From positions 1 to 64,000 of the forward strand of contig JBKQIF010000079.1 in the NCBI GenBank assembly GCA_052148435.1: a stretch of 64,000 bases of DNA, in the 5' to 3' direction. Below, one piece after another: positions 1-6,964 of the stretch; the first letter of the stretch is position 1, and every line of letters begins with the position of its first letter. Below the pieces are notes generated by a model. That model saw only the letters and a list, made by a program, of their open reading frames with translations, was not told the origin of the DNA and ran no database searches. The translations under genes were made by a program, and so were the position numbers. Origin of the DNA: JBEKYD01 sp052148435. Lineage in GTDB: Bacteria > Acidobacteriota > Terriglobia > Bryobacterales > Bryobacteraceae.

Positions 1-237
1 TTTTAGTTGGAGACACCGGCGACATGGATCGCCGGCGCTACTGAGAATGTGTAGGGCAAGCTAAAGCATGCCCCACCTCAGAGTTGCATGGGGAGGGTGG
101 GGTTTGAGGTTGGTGATGGCGGTAAGTTACTTGGAATGAAGGAGATGAAAATTTGACGAATCTGTGACTCGGGGTCGCGGGGGCGTTCGGGGAAGCTGTG
201 GAAGAAGAGGGGAGTTCTGCTTATCCAGGGAGCCACG
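1..237. other. Left-edge noncoding stretch
   Basis: No convincing gene is seen here. Short open frames exist on both strands but have low-complexity Pro/Ser-rich translations and no good start context. A GC-rich palindrome at 16-35 has the arms CCGGCGA and TCGCCGG around a 6-nt loop. It could be a terminator or a REP-type element for a gene that lies outside the window. Confidence 0.5.
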
Positions 238-1053
238 TTACAGTTCCGTGTAGCGCACCAATTGAATGCCGAGGCGGCCGATGGCGGCGCGGGCTTCGGC
301 GGAGACCAGGGCGGCGAGCTCGCGCTCGCGGCTTTGCTTGAGGCGGGTGGGGGCGGCACGAAGGGCGGGGCCGCAGTGGCCGGGATGGCACATCAGCTCG
401 GTGGAGCCTTCCGGCAGCGCTTCCAGCAGTTTCACCAGCTCGGCGGTTCGAAAGTGGCCGGTGATCCCAAAGCCGGCGAAATAATCGGTGGAGCGGCAGC
501 CGTGGCGCGCGAGCACGCGGTGAAAGCGGCCGCGCAGCAGGCCCAAAGCGCGGCTGGTTGCGGCGGTGGCGGCGGGGACGACGCCCTTCAGGCTGGCGAA
601 GGGATAATCGAACGGGCGCCGAACCCAGCGAATGCCGAATTCCTCGGAGACGCGCGCGAGCGCATCCAGCACGGGCGGAGCGAGGTGGGTGTGCTTGTGG
701 GTATCGAGATGCGACGGGTCCAAGCCGGCGGCGCGGATGCGGCGTACTTGCGCGGCCAGCTCCCGGTAAGGGTTCAGCCCGCGCCGCGCCAGGGCCATCA
801 ACAATTGCGCCACGGTTCGCGGGTAAGCATTGCCGGTAACGAGCGAGTTGCCGCCGATCAGCACCAGGTGGCATCCGATATCGAGAGCCGGGGTTTGGCG
901 CGCCAGCCGGACGGCGTCGTCGAAGGCATCGCCATTGGCCATCAAGGTAGTGGCGGTGAGAATGCCCTGGCGATGGGCGTCGACGATACCCTGGTTGACG
1001 TCCGGCGTGAAGCCGAAGTCGTCGGCATTGACCACTAGGAGCTTAGCGGACAT
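238..1053 (-). CDS. ChbG/HpnK family carbohydrate deacetylase (YdjC-like)
   Basis: The 271-aa protein opens with the metal-binding signature NADDFG (Asp11, Asp12) and carries the second histidine-rich motif HLDTHKHTH near residue 115, both typical of the YdjC/ChbG/HpnK family. Members remove N-acetyl groups from chitooligosaccharides (ChbG) or from hopanoid-linked glucosamine (HpnK). The length and N-terminus match the family and there is no signal peptide, so it should be cytoplasmic. It lies 168 bp downstream of an MlaEFD lipid-transport operon on the same strand. That neighbour gives weak support to a lipid (HpnK-like) substrate, but no other hopanoid genes are in the window and the substrate cannot be settled. 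The family call is firm; the substrate is inferred. Confidence 0.88.
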   Translation of the reverse strand: MSAKLLVVNADDFGFTPDVNQGIVDAHRQGILTATTLMANGDAFDDAVRLARQTPALDIGCHLVLIGGNSLVTGNAYPRTVAQLLMALARRGLNPYRELAAQVRRIRAAGLDPSHLDTHKHTHLAPPVLDALARVSEEFGIRWVRRPFDYPFASLKGVVPAATAATSRALGLLRGRFHRVLARHGCRSTDYFAGFGITGHFRTAELVKLLEALPEGSTELMCHPGHCGPALRAAPTRLKQSRERELAALVSAEARAAIGRLGIQLVRYTEL

Positions 1054-1135
1054 TGGTTAGCACGCCGTTTCGGAAGTTCGCTAACGCATTCGAGGGGTTG
1101 CAGGATACCTGATCGTGAGGGAAGCGAAGACGTGT

Positions 1136-1178
1136 CGGTAGAGTCTCGACACGGCACGCACGAGTGCGTGCGCCACGG
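1136..1178. repeat. Dispersed palindromic repeat, copy A
   Basis: This 43-bp element contains GTAGAGTCTCGAC followed by the near-perfect hairpin GCACGCAC-GA-GTGCGTGC and ends in GCCACGG. A second copy with about six mismatches occurs at 30494-30536, and a shorter relative at 45005-45032. It sits between the mlaD-like gene and the deacetylase gene and may be a REP-like element. Confidence 0.7.
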
Positions 1179-1221
1179 TATTGCCGACGGCAGGCACGAC
1201 AAGGAGTGACAGATGCAGCGC

Positions 1222-2295
1222 TCAAAACAATGTCAGCCGGATGGTCAGGAACTTCTTGGGATTGGCGCGTACGTCCTTGGCCAGCGACTGGAACTCCTGG
1301 GTAGCTCCGGTGAGGGCTTCGTACAAGCGCGGGTTGGTCAGGAACTGGCCCAGCGAGCCCTGGCCGGAGTCGATCTTATCCATGGTGAGGTTGAACTTGC
1401 CCACCAGCAGGTCCAACTGGCTGTAGAGGTGGTCGTCCTTGATCAGTTTGCCGACGCTGCCCTGGCCGGCGTTGATCTGGGCGACCAGTTGGTGGATCTC
1501 GACCAGCGTCTTGTGCGCTTCGTCGAACAGGGAGGGATCCTTGAGCAACAAGCCGGCGGTGCCTTTGCCGGCCTGCAGATCGGCCAGCATGGCGTCGATG
1601 CGCTGCAAGGGGGAGCGCAGCTCGTTGTAGAGCGCGGGGTCGTAGATCAACCGGTGGATGGTGCCATCGCCGGAGCGGATATCCTTCATCAACTGCTGGC
1701 CCTCGGAGGCGATGCCGTCGAGGCTATTCATGAGCCGGTCGTCTTTGAGCAACATGCCGATATTGCCCTTGCCCTGCTCGATGCCGGCGAGCATATTGTC
1801 CACCCGCCCGGTGATGGTCTGGAAGCTTTTCAGCACCAATGCCATTTGGTTCATCAACTGCGGAATATCCTGGGTCTCCAGGGCGGCCAGCTCGGCGCCG
1901 TCTTTGACGGTCTGCGAACTGTGGCCCTTGGTGATGTCCAGGAATTTATCGCCCAGCAGGTTGACGGCGGCTATGCCCACCACCGAATCCACCGGGATTT
2001 GCGGCAGGAATTCGGAGCGCACGGTCATAGTGAATTCCACGGTGCGCTTGGGATTGCCGGAATTGGTCAAGGTCACGCCTTCCACTTCGCCGATGGCGAT
2101 ACCGTTGAGGCGCACCGAGGTACCGGGAACCAGCCCGGAGGCATCGTCCATGTAGGTTTTGAGGATGGCGGTGCGGTGGAAGAGGTCCTGATTGCTGGTG
2201 AGCAGAAAAATGAAGACGAAGAGAATGGAAAAGCCGGCCATGCCAACCAGGCCGACCTTCAACTGGGACCACCGTAATTTGCTGCGCTCCGCCAT
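1222..2295 (-). CDS. mlaD: MlaD family (MCE-domain) substrate-binding protein
   Basis: This 357-aa protein has one N-terminal transmembrane helix (about residues 16-35, GLVGMAGFSILFVFIFLL) followed by an MCE domain (about 40-120, with the LNGIAIGEVEGV strand typical of the family). The long C-terminal part is alpha-helical and Ala/Asp/Gly-rich, with repeated GKGxxGxLLKD-type units (about residues 170-330), as in MCE proteins that form a periplasmic tube or needle. MCE proteins bind phospholipid and pass it across the periplasm with the MlaE/MlaF ABC transporter. It starts 3 bp after the MlaF stop, so it is the third gene of the operon. No MlaB or MlaC follows. It is longer than E. coli MlaD (183 aa) because of the C-terminal repeats. 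Confidence 0.9.
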   Translation of the reverse strand: MAERSKLRWSQLKVGLVGMAGFSILFVFIFLLTSNQDLFHRTAILKTYMDDASGLVPGTSVRLNGIAIGEVEGVTLTNSGNPKRTVEFTMTVRSEFLPQIPVDSVVGIAAVNLLGDKFLDITKGHSSQTVKDGAELAALETQDIPQLMNQMALVLKSFQTITGRVDNMLAGIEQGKGNIGMLLKDDRLMNSLDGIASEGQQLMKDIRSGDGTIHRLIYDPALYNELRSPLQRIDAMLADLQAGKGTAGLLLKDPSLFDEAHKTLVEIHQLVAQINAGQGSVGKLIKDDHLYSQLDLLVGKFNLTMDKIDSGQGSLGQFLTNPRLYEALTGATQEFQSLAKDVRANPKKFLTIRLTLF

Positions 2296-2298
2296 CGG

Positions 2299-3111
2299 CT
2301 ATTCCCGTCGCTTGAAGAACTTCGTAATGTAGGGATCGGTGGAAGCTTCCAACCGGTCCTGGTCGCCTTCGAAGACCAACCGGCCTTCGCGCAACACCAT
2401 AAAGGTGGTTCTTGCGCGGGCACCCCCGTTGGACGCGGGTTCCAGGTTCCCTTGTTTCGGATTGTAGCGGAAATTGGCGATCAAGTTTCCGTCCTGGTAA
2501 CGATAAGTCACCACCAGGGTGGTGCTGTGTTTCAGATCCCGCTCCTTGATGAGCAGGGCAATGATGGTCTGGGCGGTGATGGGGTCGAGCCCGGCGGTGG
2601 GGGAATCGTAGAGCATCAAGGGCGGCTCGGTGACGGCGGCGCGGGCGATGGCGGCACGCCGGCGCATGCCGCCGGAAAGCTCACTGGGGAATTTTTCCAT
2701 GGTACCGCCGAGTTCAACGAACTCGAGCGTCTCCGCCACGCGCTGATATACCTGGCCGGGAGGGCAGGAAATGGATTTCTGATTTTCGAGAGCGTAAGCC
2801 ACATTCTCCTCTATGGTGAGGGAATCGAACAGGGCGCTTTCCTGGAACTGCATGCCCATGCGGCTGCGCACGTCGAACAGTTCCCGCTCGGGCAGGGCGC
2901 CGATTTCCTTACCGAAGGCGAAGACCCGGCCGGAATCGGGCTTGATGAGCCCGAGCGCAGTTTTGAGCAAAATCGTCTTGCCGCTTCCGGCCGCGCCCAG
3001 AATCACGCGCGATTCTCCGGCGACGGCCTGGAAGGAGAGGTTGGACAGCGCCTCGACCTGGTCGAAGCGGACGGTGACGTTTTCGAATCGCAGAATGGGC
3101 TCGGCGGTCAT
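2299..3111 (-). CDS. mlaF: MlaF-type ABC transporter ATPase
   Basis: The 270-aa ATPase has Walker A LGAAGSGKT (residues 37-45), the signature SGGMRRRAAIARA, and a Walker B in which PPLMLYDSPTAGLDP gives a D-S pair where most ABC proteins have D-E. The MlaF family is the closest match (GMQFQESALFDSLT is characteristic). It energises phospholipid movement through MlaE. A stretch of about 30 residues near 205-235 (YNPKQGNLEPASNGG region) is an insertion that may be a lineage-specific loop. Its start overlaps the mlaE stop by 4 bp, which suggests translational coupling. The Ser in place of the Walker B glutamate is worth checking against other acidobacterial MlaF proteins before calling it a defect. 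Confidence 0.9.
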   Translation of the reverse strand: MTAEPILRFENVTVRFDQVEALSNLSFQAVAGESRVILGAAGSGKTILLKTALGLIKPDSGRVFAFGKEIGALPERELFDVRSRMGMQFQESALFDSLTIEENVAYALENQKSISCPPGQVYQRVAETLEFVELGGTMEKFPSELSGGMRRRAAIARAAVTEPPLMLYDSPTAGLDPITAQTIIALLIKERDLKHSTTLVVTYRYQDGNLIANFRYNPKQGNLEPASNGGARARTTFMVLREGRLVFEGDQDRLEASTDPYITKFFKRRE

Positions 3112-3890
3112 ACGAAGAGTTTGGTCACCATGACGTCCAGGATGAAGATCAGGAGGGTGGAGGCCACCATGGCGTTGGTGGTGGCTTTACCGACGCCTTG
3201 CGTTCCGCCGCTGGCGCGGAGGCCGTAAAAGCAGCCGATGAGGGCGATCACGAGGGCGAACAGGAATGGCTTGATGAGGCCTTCGGCCACGTCCTTCCAA
3301 TCCAGGGCCTGCCATGCGGAGCTCCAATACTGGCGCGCGGAAAGACCGAGGTAGAACTCGGCGATGAGCCAGCCGCCGAACAGGCCCACGAAATCGGCGA
3401 TCACGGTCAGGGGTGGGAGCATGATGCAGGTAGCTTCCACGCGCGGCGTGACCAGCTTTTGAATCGGGTCGGTGCCGAGGGCGCGCATGGCGTCGATCTG
3501 CTCGGTCACCTTCATGGAGCCGAGCTCGCTGGCGATGCCGGAAGCATTGCGGCCGGCCATCATGAGCGCGCTGAGGACCGGGCCGAGCTCGCGCGCCAAG
3601 GTGATGGCCACCAGCATGCCGGTGCGGCCCACCTGGCCATAGGTGGAAAGCGCTTTGGACATCTGCAAGGCCATCACGACGCCGGCGAAGAAACCCACGA
3701 ACGCCACCACCACCAGGCTGCCCACGCCGATGGTATCCATCTGGAGAATGATGTCGTCGCCGTAATGCGGGGCGCGGAAGATATTGCGGAGAGCTCGCCC
3801 GGTAAGGAGAAAGAACTCTTGCGCGTCGGCAGCAGGCTCTTTAAGGAAATCGAGCAAACCGGTGAAGTCCCCGAACTTCGATGCTACCAT
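3108..3890 (-). CDS. mlaE: MlaE-type ABC transporter permease
   Basis: The 260-aa integral membrane protein matches the MlaE/YrbE family: about five hydrophobic segments, the central motif LARELGPVLSALMMAGRNASGIASELGSMKVTEQI split over residues 95-130, then EATCIMLPPLTVIADFVG. I chose the ATG at 3890, the first one at which family similarity begins. The open frame continues upstream to 4253, but that extension is arginine/histidine-rich and antisense to the neighbouring peptidase gene, so it is rejected. It is the first gene of the mlaE-mlaF-mlaD operon. Its start lies only 18 bp from the divergent peptidase start at 3909, so the two promoters must overlap the coding sequence or each other. 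Confidence 0.9.
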   Translation of the reverse strand: MVASKFGDFTGLLDFLKEPAADAQEFFLLTGRALRNIFRAPHYGDDIILQMDTIGVGSLVVVAFVGFFAGVVMALQMSKALSTYGQVGRTGMLVAITLARELGPVLSALMMAGRNASGIASELGSMKVTEQIDAMRALGTDPIQKLVTPRVEATCIMLPPLTVIADFVGLFGGWLIAEFYLGLSARQYWSSAWQALDWKDVAEGLIKPFLFALVIALIGCFYGLRASGGTQGVGKATTNAMVASTLLIFILDVMVTKLFV

Positions 3891-3908
3891 AACGGGGTAA
3901 CTGAACCG

Positions 3909-4856
3909 ATGAAAGGACTTACGGACATCGCCGGAATTCGGGTCGGGCACGTGTCCGATTTTGACGCGATCACCGGCTGCACCGCGATTCTGTGCGAGGC
4001 GGGAGCGGTGGGAGGGGTGGAGATTCGCGGTTCGGCCTCGGGCACCGAAGAAACGCCGACGCTGGCACCCGGGCATGTCGACCAAGTGGCGCACGGCATT
4101 CTGTTGGCCGGGGGCAGCGCATTCGGTCTGGAAGCGGCATCGGGAGTGCGCCGCTACCTGGAATCGCGCGGCGCGGGCGTGACGACGCCATACGGCAAGG
4201 TGCCGGTGGTGGCGGCGGCGGTGCTCTACGATCTGGGCATTGGCAAGCCGCACGTGCGGCCGAACCTAGGGATGGGCGAAGCGGCGGCGGCGGCGGCCAC
4301 GACGGACGCGGTGGCGGAAGGCTCGGTGGGCGCGGGCACGGGCGCTACGGTGGGCAAATTCTTCGGCATGGCGCAGGCCATGAAATCGGGCATCGGCTCG
4401 TATACGGTGGCGCTGCCGGGCGGCGTATTGGTGGCGGCCCTGGTGGTGGTGAACGCGTTCGGCGATATCCGGGATCCGTGGAGCGGGAAGATGGTAGCCG
4501 GGGCGCGCACGGCGGCAGGCAGCCGCGAGTTGGCCGACACGGAAGCGCAAATGAAGCTGCGCAATCCGCCGGAGCTGGTGCGCCACAACACCACGCTGGG
4601 AGTGGTAGCCACCAACGCGCGGCTGGACAAAGTGGCCGCGACCAAACTGGCGCAACTGGCCGGCCTGGGCATGGCGCGCACGATTTATCCCGTCAATACC
4701 ATGAACGACGGCGACACGGTGTTCGCCCTGAGCATCGGCGACCGCAGCGGCGATATCAACGTGCTGGGATCGGCCGCCGCCGAAGCCATGGGGCAAGCGA
4801 TTCTGCGGGCGGTGAAGCTGGCGAAGGGGCTGGGGGGAGTGCCGGGTCTGGGATAA
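3909..4856 (+). CDS. P1 family peptidase (DmpA/BapA-type, self-processing)
   Basis: The 315-aa protein belongs to the DmpA/NylC family of N-terminal nucleophile hydrolases. The autocleavage motif is clear: RHNTTLGVVATNA, with cleavage expected between Asn227 and Thr228, making Thr228 the nucleophile of the small subunit. Other family signatures are GSASGTEETPTLAPGHVD, ILLAGGSAFGL and GGVLVAALVVVNAFGDI. Members release N-terminal D- or L-amino acids or beta-amino acids from peptides, or hydrolyse 6-aminohexanoate oligomers; the substrate here is unknown. There is no signal peptide. The frame stays open far upstream (to 3198), but the true start is the ATG at 3909, where homology begins (MKGLTDIAGIRVGHVSD). 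Confidence 0.9.
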   Translation: MKGLTDIAGIRVGHVSDFDAITGCTAILCEAGAVGGVEIRGSASGTEETPTLAPGHVDQVAHGILLAGGSAFGLEAASGVRRYLESRGAGVTTPYGKVPVVAAAVLYDLGIGKPHVRPNLGMGEAAAAAATTDAVAEGSVGAGTGATVGKFFGMAQAMKSGIGSYTVALPGGVLVAALVVVNAFGDIRDPWSGKMVAGARTAAGSRELADTEAQMKLRNPPELVRHNTTLGVVATNARLDKVAATKLAQLAGLGMARTIYPVNTMNDGDTVFALSIGDRSGDINVLGSAAAEAMGQAILRAVKLAKGLGGVPGLG

Positions 4857-4945
4857 AGCGGAAGCTATCAGCCGTCAGCTTTCCGCGTTCAGCCACACCT
4901 GAGCGCCCCTGCGCCGGCGCGCCGGCGGTGAGGAGGCCCTCTTTG

Positions 4946-4961
4946 TGGTATGGTGATACCA
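4946..4961. promoter_or_regulatory. Perfect dyad, probable antitoxin operator
   Basis: TGGTAT-GGTG-ATACCA is a perfect 6-bp inverted repeat centred about 30 bp upstream of the RHH antitoxin start. RHH antitoxins usually repress their own operon by binding such dyads, so this is the likely autoregulatory operator. The Shine-Dalgarno TTGGAG follows at 4971-4976. Confidence 0.5.
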
Positions 4962-4984
4962 GGTAACACCTTGGAGCACTCACG

Positions 4985-5269
4985 ATGGCAACACATTCTA
5001 CGACCAGTCTGAAGCTCGATAGCGGGATGAAGGAACGTGTGCATCGGCTCGCCTCGGCGCGTCGCCGGTCGCCGCACTGGATCATGCGCGAAGCAGTCGA
5101 GCAATATGTGGAGCGCGAGGAGAAGCGCGAGCAACTCCGGCAGGATGCGCTGGCGGCATGGGCCGAGTATCAAGCGACCGGCCTGCACGTCACGGCTGAG
5201 GAAGCCGACGCCTGGCTGGCCAAGCTCGAAGCGAGCAAGCGCGGCGCCATCCCTAAATGCCACGTCTGA
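4985..5269 (+). CDS. Ribbon-helix-helix (CopG/ParD-like) antitoxin
   Basis: The 94-aa protein begins with a short beta strand (TTSLKLDSGMKERVHRLA) followed by two helices (RRRSPHWIMREAVEQYVERE), the layout of the RHH DNA-binding fold. The C-terminal half (DALAAWAEYQATGLHVTAEEADAWLAKLE) matches the toxin-binding tail of ParD-type antitoxins. A Shine-Dalgarno (TTGGAG) lies 8 nt before the ATG and a perfect dyad lies upstream. It overlaps the following ParE-like toxin gene by 13 bp, the usual translational coupling of a type II module. Function: neutralises the toxin and represses the operon. Confidence 0.85.
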   Translation: MATHSTTSLKLDSGMKERVHRLASARRRSPHWIMREAVEQYVEREEKREQLRQDALAAWAEYQATGLHVTAEEADAWLAKLEASKRGAIPKCHV

Positions 5270-5547
5270 CGTGGTCCGAGCCGGCGCTGCAGGATGTGGC
5301 CCGCCTCCATGAGTTTCTGGCTCCCAAGAGCCGGGATGCCGCACAGCGCGCAATCAAAACGATCCGGCAGGGCGTGAAGGCGCTCGGGAAACACCCAGAG
5401 ATTGGCCACCCGGCCGAAGAGTTGCCGCCAGAATTTCGCGAAGGGGCGATTGAATTCGGGCAAGCGGCCCACATTGCCCTGTATCATTATGACGGGAAAC
5501 AAGTTGTGATTCTCGCAGTCCGCCACGGACGCGAGGCCGGATATTGA
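5257..5547 (+). CDS. ParE/RelE-family toxin
   Basis: The 96-aa protein has the ParE-like fold signature: N-terminal strand PRLTWSEPALQDVARLHEFL, helical hairpin (AAQRAIKTIRQGVKAL), and the C-terminal strands YHYDGKQVVILAVRHGREAGY that end in the typical HxR..GY tail. ParE toxins poison DNA gyrase and RelE toxins cleave mRNA at the ribosome; the sequence fits the ParE side better, but the target cannot be assigned with certainty. It overlaps the antitoxin gene by 13 bp. The frame is intact, so the module is probably active. Confidence 0.85.
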   Translation: MPRLTWSEPALQDVARLHEFLAPKSRDAAQRAIKTIRQGVKALGKHPEIGHPAEELPPEFREGAIEFGQAAHIALYHYDGKQVVILAVRHGREAGY

Positions 5548-5577
5548 GCAAGATCCCCGCGTGTCCGCGGATTCACC

Positions 5578-6069
5578 TCACGAACCCAACTGGAGGGCCA
5601 GTTTCTCGATCGCTTCCCCTGTCAGGCGGTACTTGGTCCATTCATCCATAGGCACGGCGCCCAGCTTCTTATAGAACTGAATCGAGGGTTCGTTCCAATC
5701 GAGCACCTCCCACTCCACCCTGCCGCAGCCACGCCCGGCGGCAATTTTGGCCAGGCGCCGGAAGAGCTCCAGGCCGATTCCTCTTCCACGGAGGAGAGGC
5801 TTCACATACAGGTCTTCCAGGAAGATACCGGGCCGGGCCAGAAACGTGGAATAGTTGGTGAAGAATAGGGCGAACCCGGCACATTCCCGGTCATAATACG
5901 CCAGCATGACCTCGGCCGCGGGCTTTATGCCGAACAGCGTCTCGCGGAGCCTTTCTTCCGTCGCGGTCACCAGATGGGCGAGTTTCTCGTACTCCGCAAG
6001 TCCGCGGATCATGGCCAGAATCACGGGGACATCGGGTTCGGCTGCGGTGCGAATCTCGATAGCCGGCAT
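5578..6069 (-). CDS. GNAT family N-acetyltransferase
   Basis: The 163-aa protein shows the GNAT acetyl-CoA site LRGRGIGLELFRRL (about residues 93-106; Q/RxxGxG/A motif) preceded by the beta4 strand FLEDLYVKP and followed by VEWEVLDWNEPSIQFYKKLGA. This pattern resembles the diamine/thialysine acetyltransferase branch (SSAT-like), whose members acetylate small polyamines or lysine analogues. Length is standard. It stands alone between the toxin gene (convergent) and the RIC gene (same strand, 46 bp upstream). The substrate is inferred only from resemblance to the SSAT branch. Confidence 0.85.
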   Translation of the reverse strand: MPAIEIRTAAEPDVPVILAMIRGLAEYEKLAHLVTATEERLRETLFGIKPAAEVMLAYYDRECAGFALFFTNYSTFLARPGIFLEDLYVKPLLRGRGIGLELFRRLAKIAAGRGCGRVEWEVLDWNEPSIQFYKKLGAVPMDEWTKYRLTGEAIEKLALQLGS

Positions 6070-6115
6070 GCTCTAATCAGTATAATCAGGGAGACGCTCA
6101 TGGTCTTCGCTGGCT

Positions 6116-6841
6116 TCAGCGCGCGGCTTCCAAAGCGATGGCGCGTGGAAACAGAATGTTGTTTTCCAGGTGGATGTGCCGGTGCAGATCGGCTTCAAAG
6201 GCGGACAGCCCCTGGTACAGGCTCAGGAAGCTGACGCAGGCATCGGCCGGGGCACTATAGCCGTTGCTGTCGCGGCGCAGGGTCCGCAGTGCCTGGCCGG
6301 CGCTATCGTGCTCGTGGACCATCATGGCTACCGGATTGCGAACGCTGCCGAAGGGCGACTGCGGGGCGGGGGCTCCGGCGGCGGCGGCTTCTTCCAGGCG
6401 CAGGATGTAGGGGAATAGAGCCATCTCTTCCTTCATGAGGTGGGAGGACAGATCTTCGGCCAAGGCGCCGAACGTCTGGCGCAGCCCGGACAATTCGGGG
6501 TGGTTGGCGGCGTGCGCCTTCGCCACCTTATCGAACAGCGGAGGGAACCGCGCAATCTCGCGGCGGACGTACTCATGGTGCGTGTTGCGGATGTGGGCGA
6601 CGAGATCGGCGAGCGGGGCAGCCTGCCAGTCGCGGCCGGCGCCGCTCGGGTTACCCTCATGGGCGGCCGCCTCCAGAGATTCCAAGACCTGTTGCAAAGG
6701 CACCTTGGCGCCACGGCACGCTTCTTCCAGAGTTTGGCCGCCACCGCAGCAATAGTCGATGCCCAGTTGCTCGAAGACCCGGGTTGCCGCGGGGATCTCC
6801 AGGGCCAGGCCGCGAACCGTTTTTTCCGTCGTGACGCTCAT
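6116..6841 (-). CDS. ric: RIC-type iron-sulfur cluster repair di-iron protein (ScdA/YtfE)
   Basis: The 241-aa protein has the ScdA N-terminal domain (ATRVFEQLGIDYCCGGGQTLEEAC, the conserved paired cysteines near residues 31-32) followed by a hemerythrin-like di-iron domain with spaced ligands HHEYV, HLMKEE, HEHDSAG and HRHIHLENNILFP. RIC proteins repair Fe-S clusters damaged by nitric oxide or oxidative stress. Both domains are complete. A CRP/FNR-superfamily-like dyad, TGAC-N4-GTCA, lies 48-60 bp upstream (6890-6901), which would fit induction by nitrosative stress or low oxygen. There is no signal peptide; it acts in the cytoplasm. Confidence 0.93.
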   Translation of the reverse strand: MSVTTEKTVRGLALEIPAATRVFEQLGIDYCCGGGQTLEEACRGAKVPLQQVLESLEAAAHEGNPSGAGRDWQAAPLADLVAHIRNTHHEYVRREIARFPPLFDKVAKAHAANHPELSGLRQTFGALAEDLSSHLMKEEMALFPYILRLEEAAAAGAPAPQSPFGSVRNPVAMMVHEHDSAGQALRTLRRDSNGYSAPADACVSFLSLYQGLSAFEADLHRHIHLENNILFPRAIALEAAR

Positions 6842-6889
6842 GTTTTCACCTCGAAGAATGAGAGTAGCGTGTCGGGAGTTCCAGGGCTA

Positions 6890-6901
6890 TGACTTTTGTC
6901 A
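6890..6901. promoter_or_regulatory. CRP/FNR-like dyad upstream of the RIC gene
   Basis: TGAC-TTTT-GTCA is a perfect inverted repeat with the 4-nt spacing of CRP/FNR/DNR half-sites. It is placed about 49 bp from the RIC start codon. Binding by an FNR- or DNR-type regulator is an inference from position and from how RIC genes are regulated in other bacteria. Confidence 0.35.
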
Positions 6902-6964
6902 CAGGGGTGGAAGCGGTCAGCGATCGGCGACACCTGGACGCACGGCCGGGCTGACCGTCCGTTG

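Noticed and set aside
78..359. 93-aa minus ORF near the left edge
   Set aside because: Pro/Ser-rich low-complexity translation without start context; it partly overlaps the real deacetylase gene in another frame.
1213..2277. 354-aa plus-strand ORF opposite mlaD
   Set aside because: It mirrors the mlaD codons, has low-complexity Gln/His/Val composition and no ribosome site.
3198..3908. 5' extension of the P1 peptidase reading frame (gives 552 aa)
   Set aside because: It is antisense to mlaE, His/Glu-rich and has no similarity to the family; the family start is at 3909.
3891..4253. 5' extension of the MlaE reading frame (gives 381 aa)
   Set aside because: It is antisense to the P1 peptidase gene and Arg/His-rich; MlaE similarity begins at 3890.
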